Positions 45,358 to 55,686 of a DNA stretch of 64,000 nucleotides are shown piece after piece (positions within the stretch are counted from its first letter, which is position 1; each line of letters starts with the position of its first letter). The notes beneath the pieces were generated by a model, which had not been told where the DNA came from, made no database searches, and saw only the letters and a program-made list of their open reading frames with translations. The stretch is from Thraustochytrium sp. TN22 (lineage: Eukaryota; Sar; Bigyra; Thraustochytrida; Thraustochytriidae): assembly GCA_013306675.1 (NCBI GenBank), contig JABLUY010000150.1, positions 29,468 to 93,467 of the forward strand, given 5' to 3'. The position numbers were made by a program, and so were the translations under genes.

Positions 45358-46542
45358 CTACGCAGCGTTCGACGCAGTCGGGCTGCCGCTGGGAGCGACC
45401 TTGATCGAGAGCTGTGCGTCGTCTCGACTGGCGTGGCCGGCTGTAGCGCTCGCACTGGAGAGAACGCGCGCAGGCGGCGGCCTGCTGTATTTGCTCCGTC
45501 GCTCTGCCTTGAGAGTGTTGAGCGCAGCCTCGGCGCTCATCATTGGTGGTTCGCCAGCACACAAGGCCTGCATCGATCGCACGCCAAAGTAGAGCTGCGC
45601 GCTGCACAAGAGGTACAGCGCGTGCAGATACACAATATAGACGACGAAGATCCAGCAGGCGACGTGGTACTCGAGCGGGGTGCACAGAGGGGTACTTGGG
45701 TCGACGCCAAAGCGGCCAACGCCGCCGTCTACTGCGATCGCCGCGCCGAAGCAGACCAGTGACACCAGCCCAAAGGCTATCGGCGGGGATGTACTTGTCA
45801 ACATCGAGCACTGCCACTGCAACTGCGTCAAACCTCGCCACGCGAGAAGACGAGCTGCAATCTCGCAGATGACGCATGCAATAATTGGCGAGATGAGCTG
45901 CAGAATGGAGCGAAAGATGAAGACGGTACCAATCGGCAAAAGAGCCACGAGCTTGAGAATGCAGGCCACGGGGAAGGTGGGATATTGCCAATGCGACCGT
46001 GTGAGCCCGTACACGGCGTCCTGGAGCAGATCTGCGGATGCGCGTGAGGGCCACGCACATATTTCGAAGGCATCAACAACGAAACTTGCGAGCAAAAAGA
46101 AGCCGGAGATGGCCAGGATCGCGCGGTCGGCGCCTTCCGGCGTTCCCTCGCACCCCTTCTCGCTAGAGTCCGCTCGCTCGGATACCTGACCGTAGGCACG
46201 GATGAATGGGTAGAGGTCACTGCAAAAGACCGCCGCCACAACCGCAGGGCCGAGAGCAAGTTCAGGGATCGAGCAGGGCACGCCCAGATCGTACTCGCAC
46301 TCGCAATTGGCGGCGAGGGCCGGCACCACGAGGAGCTGCAGGAGAAGCGCGGCGGACGCGAGCGGAAGCATGTACGACAGCTCTGGCGCATCCTCCTGGT
46401 AGAGGTAGACCGCCGCGCTGACATCGTACAGACTGTTCGCCAAGAGGAGAACCCCGGCGGCAATGGTGAGCTTGTGCGCCCACCTCCTCGACCAGTCCTC
46501 GTACTCGCTGAGGCCATACAGGCCCTCGAAAATCTTCAACAT
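45358..46542 (-). CDS. multipass membrane protein of unknown function
   Basis: The product is 394 residues with about seven hydrophobic segments: LTIAAGVLLLANSLYDVSA, LPLASAALLLQLLVVPAL, AILAISGFFLLASFVVDAF, VACILKLVALLPIGTVFIF, SPIIACVICEIAARLLAW, IAFGLVSLVCFGAAIAVD and VACWIFVVYIVYLHALYLL. A Ser/Ala/Pro-rich C-terminal tail is probably cytosolic. The start MLKIFEGLYGLSEYEDWSRR has no signal peptide. A short loop contains CECEYDLGVPC and another EKGCEGTPEGADR, possibly disulfide-linked. I do not recognise the family. The ATG at 46542 is the first in frame. Confidence 0.75.
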   Translation of the reverse strand: MLKIFEGLYGLSEYEDWSRRWAHKLTIAAGVLLLANSLYDVSAAVYLYQEDAPELSYMLPLASAALLLQLLVVPALAANCECEYDLGVPCSIPELALGPAVVAAVFCSDLYPFIRAYGQVSERADSSEKGCEGTPEGADRAILAISGFFLLASFVVDAFEICAWPSRASADLLQDAVYGLTRSHWQYPTFPVACILKLVALLPIGTVFIFRSILQLISPIIACVICEIAARLLAWRGLTQLQWQCSMLTSTSPPIAFGLVSLVCFGAAIAVDGGVGRFGVDPSTPLCTPLEYHVACWIFVVYIVYLHALYLLCSAQLYFGVRSMQALCAGEPPMMSAEAALNTLKAERRSKYSRPPPARVLSSASATAGHASRDDAQLSIKVAPSGSPTASNAA

Positions 46543-47047
46543 GGCGCCGCCGCTGCAGGCGCGAGACGCCTACGACCGATGCCGGGCCAGGCCGCCCCGC
46601 CAGGCGGGGCAGTGGCCTCCCCCCCGCCCCCCGCCCTTGCCGCTCAGCTCGCCCGCGTCTCCGCGCGCACGAAGATGCTTTGCTGTGCTGTGCGCTCTGC
46701 GCAGGCATTCGAGCCGCAAAAGTGGCCCCCGGGGGTTCCACGTTCGGTTCCATGTTGGTTCCCCGAGAGCGAGGTCGAGGATCGCTTCCGTTCATTTGCG
46801 TTCAAGGTGGCCCCAGGGGTCACAGTCACAGCAGCCAAGACTGGAAGGAGCCCGCTCCGAGCTTGAGCCAACCAGCATTTTGGAAAGAGGACATGGGCGG
46901 CCGTGCCTGCTGTTAGAGTGATTGACTTATCCCATCCTCGAGCTCGCTTTGATCAAACAGAACTGGGCTGTCGAAACAGACGCGCTGAACGGCATAAGGA
47001 CGTCGCGCTGATGACAAATACAGAGAGCTAAGTTAGATCATCTTTTC
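46543..47047. other. Intergenic region, no gene seen
   Basis: It lies between the membrane-protein start and the 3' end of the large LRR membrane gene. The last 150 bases are AT-richer, as expected of a 3' UTR. Confidence 0.45.
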
Positions 47048-50000
47048 CTATCTTTCGTGGTTGGTGACTGCCAGGTGTTCTTCTTCTTGGTCGAGGACGA
47101 CCTCGTCGATGGGTGCGATTGCATAAAAGCAGTAGAGTTCTTTGTCGTCCTTGCCTGTGCGCTTGAACAGGAAGCCGCCGTGCCTGTTGATCGCCTGTGT
47201 CGTCTCGAGAGCCCTCCTGTCTTCCAGGGAAGTCTGGGCAACCTCACTGGTGTGTACAACGCGGTCAAGCTTGTAGGGATAATTCAAGCGCTTCGGGAGC
47301 ACCGGATCCTGCCTAAAAACGAAGGCGCACTCGAGCTTGTTCAGGCCCTCAACCAGCTCAGGAAAGAGATCCATGGGTTTCATGAATGGCGCGTGCCACA
47401 CGACCTTGTTGACCTCGTGAGGATCGAGATGAAATGGCCCGTTGAAGCTGATCGCCACACCGGGCACGAGCGCAGAGGCCGCGACGAAGTGGAAGTCTGC
47501 GTCGAAGTATAGCCAGCCTCCGAAGCTGATCAAACGGTGGACGGCTTGGTTGTAGTTGCCCTCTTTGTTCGTCATGTCGTCGAATGACCCCGGGTCCTTC
47601 AACGCGGGATACGCCCAGCAAAACCAGCGAGCAGACTGCGGGATGTACATGTGGCGCATGACCTTGATGTTGGTTTTGAGCCCGGCGTAGGAGTAGAGCG
47701 TGACCGGGCTGATCGGCCCAATCTTCCCCGTGAATGGCCCTGATGTGCCATTTTGCCCGGCAGCTTTGGGACCAAGAATGTGGTACTCGTGATGTGATGG
47801 GTCGATGGAGATGTGGACTTGGCGCGTGGAGAGGATGCCGACGGACCTGATATTCTTGGGCCATGTCGAAACTTGGTCGTCTGCCAAGGAATTTTGGTCG
47901 TCTGGCAGGGACAATTGGCTTCCAGCGAACTTCCAGAGACGTTTCTGACGTTCGGAGAGGGTGAGCGCATACGACGCGCGCCTGACAATGCTGATGTCGT
48001 TGACCAGGTTTTTGAATGTCTCGCTGCTGCTCTCGTCTTCTGCCGGGCGCTCGGGACCTCTTCCGGCGGTCTCCGGGCTGGGATGCTCCTGGATGGAAAA
48101 ATCGCTGCTTTGGAAGCGCTCTCGCAAACTCTGGAGGAACTCATCCTTCTTGTTGCGGAGGTTCTCGATGTGGGCGAGATCGTCGGATGACGACCAGCAT
48201 TGGAAGGGGTGGTCCAACCTGCACTGTAGCCCATATGGAAAACAGCAGCACGAAGAGCGACAGCACGGGTTGGAGAAGGACACGACAGGCCAGGGCACCA
48301 CCTGCTCGAGGGCGCGTTGCAGTTGCTCTAGGTGGAGCAAGAGCTGTTTTTGGAGAAAGCTTTTGGTGACCTCGGTGTACACGATTTCGATGCTGGGACG
48401 GTCTTCGATGATACCGCAACCGTTTTCGGCGCTGCGAGAGACCCCGGGCACCAGCGCGATGCAGCGACGATTCTTGATCAGAGCGCGGGGTTCCTTCGAA
48501 GCGGGCCACAGCGCGCCGGACGCCATGAAATCGATGTCGTTCCCGGTCATGGCAACCGCGCGGAGGGACTCGAAGGCGCAGAGCTCCGCGACGTAGGCCT
48601 CTGAATCTTCCGCGAGTCTCAGGCGATGATTCCGAAATCGCAGGATCCGCAGGCAGGGCGCCGCCTTCCAGAGCATTTTGAGGCGCTCTTTGTTGAGTGC
48701 GCACTCCTTCGCGGAAGGTTTATCCGCGCGAAGGTCGAGAGAGAGATCACGAAGGTAGTAGCCGAGACTTTTGAGGAAACCTTCAAAGGTGTTCTGCGGC
48801 CATCTGATGTCAAGATTGGCGAGGCGCAGGGTCCGCAGCCGTTCGTCTCCGCTCTCGACAAGCTGAAGGAGCGCCGGGCCCGTGATGGTGCCATGCTTGC
48901 GCGCCCCCGCATCGGAGTCGAAGTCCAAAATGAGGTCACGAAGCACGCGGCAATTCTTCCGGATGATCCTGATGATCCTGTCGTCGAGACTGGGCAGGTT
49001 GCGCAAGGTGAGGGAAGTGAGGCTGAAGCCGCATGCCGGGAGGACCCTTCTGAAGCCCTTGACGGTGATATTGTCGTTACTGTCGAGGACGAACTTCTGC
49101 AAGCCCTTACACTCCTCCAGGTGCGCGAGCCCGTCGTCTGTAATTCGACTGCAAAGGGTGAGATTGAGCGTGTTGAGATTTGTGCAGCGGGTAGCGATGC
49201 GACGGAGGTCGCCATCTTTGATTGTGAAGCATCCAGTGAGGTCGAGGGTCCGAACACATCCGAGGAAACTTCCATAATCCATTCGGCCAAGCAAAAGGGA
49301 ACCGAGCGCGTCTCCCATGCTGACCAGCTTGGACGGCTTGTCCAACCTGTGGCCGCTCTCAGTCTTGGCGGCGTGACCCAGAGTGCCTGATTGGAATCGA
49401 CGGCTCTCCTTGACGTATGTCAGATTGCCGTTCATCTCCTTTCGAAAGCGCAGGTACAGGTTGCGGTCGCCGGAACGGAATGGTCTGAAGAGCGAGATCC
49501 CAAAGAGAGAGTAGCCGAAGGTGATCGGTGCCGCCACAACTCGAAGAAGCACCTCCAGGGACGCTGTGAGGCGGAAGCTTAGATTCTTCCTCTCTTCCTC
49601 CTGGGTCGGTTTGAAGAAGTGGCCATCGCAGAGGAAGAGAAGAATCTGCACGGGCAGCGCGAGGGTCCAGAACGCTGTCGTGCAAAGGCGCCTGCACGTT
49701 GCTACGAGCCAGCATTGTGCATGCGCGTGCCTGCTGCCACGCGCCGAGTTCTCCAGGTCTTCTTCGAGGGCGAAAAGGGCTCGGACCGTAGCAGCAGCAC
49801 TATCGCCCTCGCCGGCGCGGCTCGCGTTATCGTTGTCTTCCAGGTCCTTGGGTCTGGGCTTGACGATGACGTGGCGCATGTCCACGAGGTTACGCAGCTG
49901 CGGGATGGCGTGCATGGACCAGTAGGCCTCGTGGAGCTGGCGCGCCGCGGCCAGCAGTGAGGAAGCCAGAGCAAGGAAGAAGTAGATGCTGAATTCCTGT

Positions 50001-51358
50001 TGCGCCCACGTGATGAAGAGTATCTCCACAAAGAGCTGCGGAATATCCTGCAGCAGCAAGACAAACGTTGTGTAGATGCCCATCTTGCAGGTCTGTAGGT
50101 CGGCACGCGCCTGCGCCGCGATAAGGTCTCGCGCATGTTTGGCAGATGCCTCCCCCGATACCGCGACCAGGCCGATGGCCTCCTTGGTTTTGAAGGAGCG
50201 CTGCATGAGTTCGTTGAGACCAGAGACCGGCTCAAAAATGCAGACGACGACGCCGAGCAGGTACATCTGCACCCGGCGTGGATCGTCCCAGTCCACCTTG
50301 CTGCGGCTCGCGATTCCGAGAATCAGGCGACAGAGAAGCGTCGCGCCGATTGCGCAGACAGAAACCCAGAAGAGGACACTCCAGTCTCCCTGGTGACTTT
50401 GGTACTTTTCGTCCGTTGTGCTGAGCAGCGGGTGGAGCTCGAGCACAACGAAGGCCACGTCAGAGCCCATGTTGATCAGCTCGAGCAAACTCTCGTAGAT
50501 CGCGCTGTACACGTGCTTCCTGTCTTGCGACTCGAGGGTGAATGGCACCTGGTAGGGCGTCAGAGCTGCGCCTGCCTTCTCAAACTGATCCGACCGCCTT
50601 GCAAAGAGCTGCCGGCCCACGAGATTGCATTGCTCGCCGAGAACTCGCCAGAGTCGACGACGCCAGCCCGTTGGCGGCGGCTTCCGCTTCTCCTGCTCCT
50701 TTTGTCGGGCTCGCACGATTCGCGCCATCGTGATATCATGGAACTCGCGTAGGAAGTCCATCTTGACCATTGACTTGGCCAGAAGATGGAGGAAGTCCTC
50801 GATGTCTCCGAGCATGATTTTCGCCATGTGCTTTTTGATGCGCCGCGCACGACCTCGCGCGGTGCCATTCTTGTCTCGCTCGATAGGTCGCGTGTAGAAG
50901 TCCACGTTGGCAAGCCGCGCAGCCACATCTGCCAGGGCCTGCATCAGCGCTGGGTCGTACAGGAAGTGACCCTCCTCGATCGCCTCTACGAAGATCTCCT
51001 GGATGTCTTCGTGCTCATCACCCGGCATGTCCTTGTCCGAGTCATCGTCGGTCGCGTCGCCGATACCGTCGTCCGATCCGAAGCTGCTGGGCGCGCTCGC
51101 AGACTCCAGATCGCAGTGATCATCGCCTAAACCCTCGTCACTGCGGATCCACGCGACCGTCGCGACGGCTCTGGCCCAGAGGGCGCTGCCCATTTCCATG
51201 GCCTGCGTGACGCGGCTCCCGATCCCGCGAGGCGGCGGCGCGTCCCACCCGGAGGGGTCCCGCTCGTCAATGCTGCATCTCCTGCTGCTGCTCTTGTCCA
51301 CGGCCCTCTCCTCGTCGTCCTGCGCCGCTCCGGTGCAGGCTGCGAGGCCGCTTGCCAT
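47048..51358 (-). CDS. large multipass membrane protein with LRR region and novel C-terminal domain
   Basis: The product is 1436 residues in one exon. Residues 1-230 are charged. Hydrophobic segments fall at about 326-350, 364-380, 423-470 (GIYTTFVLLLQDIPQLFVEI, a stretch resembling XK-related proteins), 556-580 and 606-623. Leucine-rich repeats of the Cys-containing type follow (about 695-820; LNTLNLTLCSRITDDGLAHL). Near residue 1030-1055 there is a cysteine cluster (CCRSSCCCFPYGLQC), a plausible palmitoylation or metal-binding site. The last 300 residues (from about 1130) form an unrecognised domain rich in aromatic residues (GGWLYFDADFHFVAASA, VVWHAPFMKPMDLFPELVEG). Codon usage is less GC-extreme than its neighbours. 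The ATG at 51358 (MASGLAACTGAAQ) was chosen. Function unknown; receptor-like or scramblase-like are guesses. Confidence 0.85.
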   Translation of the reverse strand: MASGLAACTGAAQDDEERAVDKSSSRRCSIDERDPSGWDAPPPRGIGSRVTQAMEMGSALWARAVATVAWIRSDEGLGDDHCDLESASAPSSFGSDDGIGDATDDDSDKDMPGDEHEDIQEIFVEAIEEGHFLYDPALMQALADVAARLANVDFYTRPIERDKNGTARGRARRIKKHMAKIMLGDIEDFLHLLAKSMVKMDFLREFHDITMARIVRARQKEQEKRKPPPTGWRRRLWRVLGEQCNLVGRQLFARRSDQFEKAGAALTPYQVPFTLESQDRKHVYSAIYESLLELINMGSDVAFVVLELHPLLSTTDEKYQSHQGDWSVLFWVSVCAIGATLLCRLILGIASRSKVDWDDPRRVQMYLLGVVVCIFEPVSGLNELMQRSFKTKEAIGLVAVSGEASAKHARDLIAAQARADLQTCKMGIYTTFVLLLQDIPQLFVEILFITWAQQEFSIYFFLALASSLLAAARQLHEAYWSMHAIPQLRNLVDMRHVIVKPRPKDLEDNDNASRAGEGDSAAATVRALFALEEDLENSARGSRHAHAQCWLVATCRRLCTTAFWTLALPVQILLFLCDGHFFKPTQEEERKNLSFRLTASLEVLLRVVAAPITFGYSLFGISLFRPFRSGDRNLYLRFRKEMNGNLTYVKESRRFQSGTLGHAAKTESGHRLDKPSKLVSMGDALGSLLLGRMDYGSFLGCVRTLDLTGCFTIKDGDLRRIATRCTNLNTLNLTLCSRITDDGLAHLEECKGLQKFVLDSNDNITVKGFRRVLPACGFSLTSLTLRNLPSLDDRIIRIIRKNCRVLRDLILDFDSDAGARKHGTITGPALLQLVESGDERLRTLRLANLDIRWPQNTFEGFLKSLGYYLRDLSLDLRADKPSAKECALNKERLKMLWKAAPCLRILRFRNHRLRLAEDSEAYVAELCAFESLRAVAMTGNDIDFMASGALWPASKEPRALIKNRRCIALVPGVSRSAENGCGIIEDRPSIEIVYTEVTKSFLQKQLLLHLEQLQRALEQVVPWPVVSFSNPCCRSSCCCFPYGLQCRLDHPFQCWSSSDDLAHIENLRNKKDEFLQSLRERFQSSDFSIQEHPSPETAGRGPERPAEDESSSETFKNLVNDISIVRRASYALTLSERQKRLWKFAGSQLSLPDDQNSLADDQVSTWPKNIRSVGILSTRQVHISIDPSHHEYHILGPKAAGQNGTSGPFTGKIGPISPVTLYSYAGLKTNIKVMRHMYIPQSARWFCWAYPALKDPGSFDDMTNKEGNYNQAVHRLISFGGWLYFDADFHFVAASALVPGVAISFNGPFHLDPHEVNKVVWHAPFMKPMDLFPELVEGLNKLECAFVFRQDPVLPKRLNYPYKLDRVVHTSEVAQTSLEDRRALETTQAINRHGGFLFKRTGKDDKELYCFYAIAPIDEVVLDQEEEHLAVTNHER

Positions 51359-52568
51359 CGAAGGTGGCGGCACTGCAGGCCGCAGACTCGGTCTGGCGTT
51401 GCTGTTCACGTTCTGCCAGGCACGGCACGCTGCCACACGGCGACTCGCCTGGCCGCCGGCGGCCGCGCGCTGCCAGTGCACGCCGCCGCCGCGTAGAGAC
51501 CGTGCGACAGGGGCGACTCCCTATTCCTCCTACACACACAAACGTCATGAAGAATCCACCGTCTTGAATCCATTCGTCTCTGAGGCGGGACACGGCGGAC
51601 GGCCGAGAGCGAGCTCGTACCCACCTGACCTGGCCGACAATTTGGTTTCTTGGTGGACACTCGGAGGTCGCCGGCCGCGGCCCGGCCGAGCCAGCCAGCC
51701 TGAGCTGCCAACAAGCAAACCCTTGTGCAAGCTAAGCCCTGGCGCACCGTGACACGCCGTTTGGTGGGTAGGTGCACGTGCCTGCCAGTGAAGCGGCTGA
51801 AGCGCCCTGCCAGTGCAGCGCAGTGCAGCGCTGCGCTTGCTGTTCTCGCGAGCAGCGACTCCACGCCAAGCTGGGCGACCGAAACCAGGACGCTACGGGG
51901 AAGCTCGCCAAGAGCGAGACCACTGCAGTCTTCGCGGAGAGTCGTCGCGCGGGGTCTCGCGCGCGGAGCCCAGCGCCGGACGGCCGAGAGCGAGCTCGTA
52001 CCCACCTGACCTCCGACACTTTTGTTCCTTGGACAACTTCAACACTCGGAGGTAGCCGGCCGACTCGGCCGAGCCACGCTGCCACTGCCACCAAGCACAT
52101 TTTTGAGCAAGCAAGGTAAGCCCTGGCGCACCGTGACACGCCGCCCGTTGATTTGTGGCGATTGGTGGGTTAGGTGCATGTGCAGCCTGGCTGGCCCCTG
52201 GCCGCCCCGCACTTGCCTGACAGTGAAGCCGCTAGCGACTCCAAGCTGGGCGACCGGAATCAGGACCACTGCAGTCTTTGCGGAGTCCTTGCGGAGAGTC
52301 GTCGCGCGCCGCGGGGTCTCGCGCCGCGGCGAGTCGCGCGGACTCGCCGCGAAGCCCAGCGCGGAGACAGCAGAGACACTCCAGGGACACAGCAGGGTCA
52401 CAGCAGGACAATTTGCCAATTCTGTACACGTGAAAAGGAAGAGAGTCCCGGCTACTATACCGGCCCGCAAATACAGCCCGCTCGCGGCGCTCGTGCCGTC
52501 GGGGCCGGCGAAGACGCGCGAGGGCGCACGCTAGCAGGCGTCAAAGACGCAGCCCTGCGGCTGTCAGC
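51359..52568. other. 1.2-kb divergent intergenic region containing a 381-bp direct repeat
   Basis: This separates the giant LRR membrane gene (-) and the CCDC47-like gene (+). Most of it is the direct repeat described separately. No coding frame was supported. Confidence 0.5.
51597..52370. repeat. 381-bp tandem direct repeat, two diverged copies
   Basis: The segment starting GGACGGCCGAGAGCGAGCTC at 51597 recurs at 51978. Shared blocks in the same order include GTACCCACCTGACCT, ACACTCGGAGGT, TAAGCCCTGGCGCACCGTGA, CAAGCTGGGCGACCG and GACCACTGCAGTCTT, ending near CCCAGCGC. Copies differ by several small insertions and deletions. Confidence 0.88.
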
Positions 52569-53726
52569 ATGAGGAGGCGGGCACGGCCCGCAAGCAGTGG
52601 CCTGATCAAGGCGCTTGCGGCTTGCGCTTTGCTGGCGCTGCTCACGAGCAGCGCAGCGGTGCGAGATGAGCCTGCCAGCGCGGCCTCGGCTGCAGCCGCC
52701 GCGAGCTGTCCGGGCGGGCTCGACTCGCCGGCGTCCTCGCGCGCGTCTGGGCCCGTGTTCGCGTACGCGCAGTCGCGCTCGCAGTCGCACCCAGGCCCCG
52801 ACGAGCAGTGGCTTACGACGCCAGCGGCGGCGCCAGCGGCAAAGCTCTTCAGCGTCGTCGTGGGGAGGCCCGTCGTGGGCGTCCTGCTCGCGTACTTGGT
52901 GGTCTTCATGGCGGGGAGGCGGTGGAATCGCGCGCTGGCAGCGCGCTGGGTGCAGGATGTCTGGCCGGTGCTGCGGCACGAGTTTCACTGCGTGGGCATC
53001 CCCCTGCGCACGACGGAGGACACGGACGCCGCGCGAGTGGCGCAGCCCTTCGAGGCGGCGCTGCTGCAGTCACAGAGCTGCCGCAGCTTCAGGCTGTACG
53101 CGAGCGGGCGCCGCAACTGCATGTGCTGCCTAGTAGAGCTAGATCTTCGGCCGCGGCAGGACTGCCTGGCGCTGCTGAGCACGCCGCTCATCGCGTGGCG
53201 CGACCGCATTACTGTCGACGTACCGCTGGTGCCGGGCGCCATGGAGCCCTTCGTGTTCAGTATCCTGCGTCGCGAGGACGTGGCGACAGTGCGGGAGCGC
53301 ATGCTGGACGTGGCGGTGCTGACGCGGCCCGTCCCTCTGGAGTTGCTGCCAAGTGGTCTCTTGTGCCTCACGGACTGCAGCGAGCTCGTGGCGCACTTCC
53401 TCTCGCCCAAGATCGTGCGCGCCTTGCAGGCGCTGCACGAGTACCTCGACCTCATCCACGTCAGCGACCAAAATACGCTCTCTGGCTTCGGCCCGAACCA
53501 GATCCACCGCGAGTCTGTGCGGTTCCGCCTCCGCCTACCTCGTGACGCCGGTATTCGGCGCGACTTGCTCTCCCTCGTATTCCGCTTCGTCGACCTCGCC
53601 GCTACGGCCACTCTTTCGCCCGACGCTCGCACAGCCGCCCTGCGCCAGCGCTCACTCAGCAAGCCTGGTACCAAGCTCCACCGCTCGCGCAAGCAGCCTC
53701 AGCAGCCTCAGCAGCACCAGCACTAG
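52569..53726 (+). CDS. CCDC47: CCDC47-like ER membrane protein (DUF1682)
   Basis: The product is 385 residues. A signal peptide (GLIKALAACALLALLTSSA), a short lumenal segment and one membrane helix (VVVGRPVVGVLLAYLVVFMA, near 100) are followed by the cytosolic domain. It shares with CCDC47 the motifs YASGRRNCMCCLVELDLRPR plus QDCLALL, DRITVDVPL..MEPFVF, LTDCSELVAHFL and LDLIHVSDQNTLSGFGPNQI. CCDC47 is a subunit of the PAT/multipass-translocon complex and binds ribosomes. The long Lys/Arg/Glu coiled coil that ends animal CCDC47 is missing. Instead the protein stops in a Gln/His run (QPQQHQH) at a TAG, after which the same frame continues with twelve CAG codons and 25 more residues to a TGA at 53838. 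The ATG at 52569 is clear. Confidence 0.88.
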   Translation: MRRRARPASSGLIKALAACALLALLTSSAAVRDEPASAASAAAAASCPGGLDSPASSRASGPVFAYAQSRSQSHPGPDEQWLTTPAAAPAAKLFSVVVGRPVVGVLLAYLVVFMAGRRWNRALAARWVQDVWPVLRHEFHCVGIPLRTTEDTDAARVAQPFEAALLQSQSCRSFRLYASGRRNCMCCLVELDLRPRQDCLALLSTPLIAWRDRITVDVPLVPGAMEPFVFSILRREDVATVRERMLDVAVLTRPVPLELLPSGLLCLTDCSELVAHFLSPKIVRALQALHEYLDLIHVSDQNTLSGFGPNQIHRESVRFRLRLPRDAGIRRDLLSLVFRFVDLAATATLSPDARTAALRQRSLSKPGTKLHRSRKQPQQPQQHQH

Positions 53727-53728
53727 CC

Positions 53729-53729
<1 letters not shown>

Positions 53730-53765
<36 letters not shown>
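53730..53765 (+). repeat. (CAG)12 run in frame behind the CCDC47-like stop codon
   Basis: Twelve perfect CAG units lie one codon downstream of the TAG and in the same reading frame. Confidence 0.95.
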
Positions 53766-53766
<1 letters not shown>

Positions 53767-54450
53767 CGCCGCCAGAAAACCCGCAGAACCAGCGGCGTTC
53801 AAGTTCTTCTCAGGCCGCAAGCGCTTTTGATGAATCATGAATGTACCACTACGCCTGTTCGAAGCCCGACCTGCCAGCGCCTACCAGAACCTGGCCCAGT
53901 GGGTGATCACCACACAATAATTTTTCATGACGCCGCTTGAAGCTTGCAGCCTCGCAGTGGAACGAGTGTGCGCTTGCCCTCTCGCCGCGCGCCGCCCTTC
54001 GCAAGCAAACAATCTCGCCCGCATCCTCCTGACCGCCTGATTGACAGTGCGGCCCATGCCCATGCTCCGCATGCGGCGATGCGTCGCGATGCGCACGGCC
54101 CACTGCGCTGCGGCTGGACCCGACGGGCGGCTCGTCCCCGGCAAGCTCCTCCGTCCGAGTCTCGGCAGCAGCTACCACCTAGCTCGCTGCAGCTCGCTCC
54201 AGCAGGCTCGCAGAGGCCTTTCCGAGGCCGCGCCTGACTGTCCGAGCCGCCAGAGGAATCTGAGAGGATCACTGCACTGCAGCCAGCCCCGGCTGCCCCG
54301 CCGAAACGACACGCGGCGCGGCGCAGGCCCTCGGGTCTCCGTGTCTGTCCTGTCCTTCCTGTCCTGGTGGTGGCCCGCGTGTCCCTCGCTCCAACTCAAG
54401 ATGAGAGAAATCTAGCTCCTGGCCCCCCTGGCCGGCCATGACCACGCCCT

Positions 54451-54480
54451 CGTCTCGTCTCGTCTCGTCTCGTCTCGTCT
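54451..54480. repeat. (CGTCT)6 pentanucleotide run
   Basis: Six perfect CGTCT units, with further diverged units to about 54510. Confidence 0.92.
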
Positions 54481-55652
54481 CATCGGCGTCTCGTCTCGTC
54501 GGCGTCTCGCGCGGCGTCTCGCCGCCAGCGCCCGCCAGCGCAGAATCTCTCCCTCGGCCGACTCGCTCGCTCGCTCGCGCGCGCGCCAGCGTCGGCCGGG
54601 CGCGTGCAGCACGCGCCGGCGCGCAGGAAGCCTGAAAGCGGCGCCTCCTTCCTCCGTTCACGCCGCCCGCTCACGGCGCGGCGCTCAAGTCGGCAACAAG
54701 TCGGGCAAGTCCCGGCGCAAGTGGGCTATGCCTTTCGCCGCACTTGCGCGCGCCGCCAGCCTGCGCCAGGCCGCTCGCCGCCGCCTGTGGCTGCTCGCGC
54801 GGGCCTGGTGCAAGTCCGGGTCGGGCCGCAGCTCCACTTACAGCAGCCGGGCAAACAGGGCTTGGAAAGACAGACACACAGGCTGTACACAGCGCGCTCT
54901 GCACAGCAGCTGCCGGCCGCCTGCCGCCGGGGGCGGCAGACCTCGAGCGGCGCGGCGCGGCGGCGCGGCGGCGGCGGCGGCGGCTCGCGCCCGCCTGCCC
55001 TGCGCGCCTGCCCTGCGCGCAGCGCGCTCGAGGACGGCCCGGCAGCGGCTGGGCGGCGTCGGCCGGCGGCGCTGGGCTTGCGACGACGGCGCGAACGGGG
55101 TTTACCACTACCCGGCCTCCGTCGTCTTTGCCAACAACTTGCTGCCACAAACGGCCTCGACCACTGCGTGGCATGGATGATGGCACTGCAACCAACAGGA
55201 AAGGGACAGCGTGGCGTGCCCGACCGCGCGACTCGGCGCGAGGCTCGCTGGTGCGGTGCCTGTGAAGCAGACGCCTGGCGCGCCGCTTCCGCTGAGCGTC
55301 CGCGCGGACGCCGGAGGGATGGCCTGTGGTTCGGGTCCGAGCCGCCGCCACTGGCGTCCGAGAGTCCGTCGTGGACCACGCCGCGATCGACGAAGAAGAA
55401 GCCAAGCACTGGTCATGGCAGAAGAGACTGGCTGGCCGCAGGTGAGGCTTGTGGCTGTGCAGCTAGCTATCATCTCTACGAGCCCGCTCACTGCACGCTG
55501 CCTCGGATGAGAACCACGCTACGACGCACTGGCCGCACGTGCTGTGCTGCCGGCGACGTGCGGCCACCTTGGTCAGCGGCAGCCATCATGCGTGGCTACG
55601 TGCGGTTCACAGCGGCCCAGCTCCGAGCAGGTGCCAGTGGCGGCGAAGACGG

Positions 55653-55686
55653 CGCTCGCGCTCGCGCTCGCGCTCGCGCTCGCGCT
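55653..55686. repeat. GCTCGC hexanucleotide array
   Basis: Nearly six tandem GCTCGC units about 170 bp upstream of the elongin B start codon. Confidence 0.9.
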
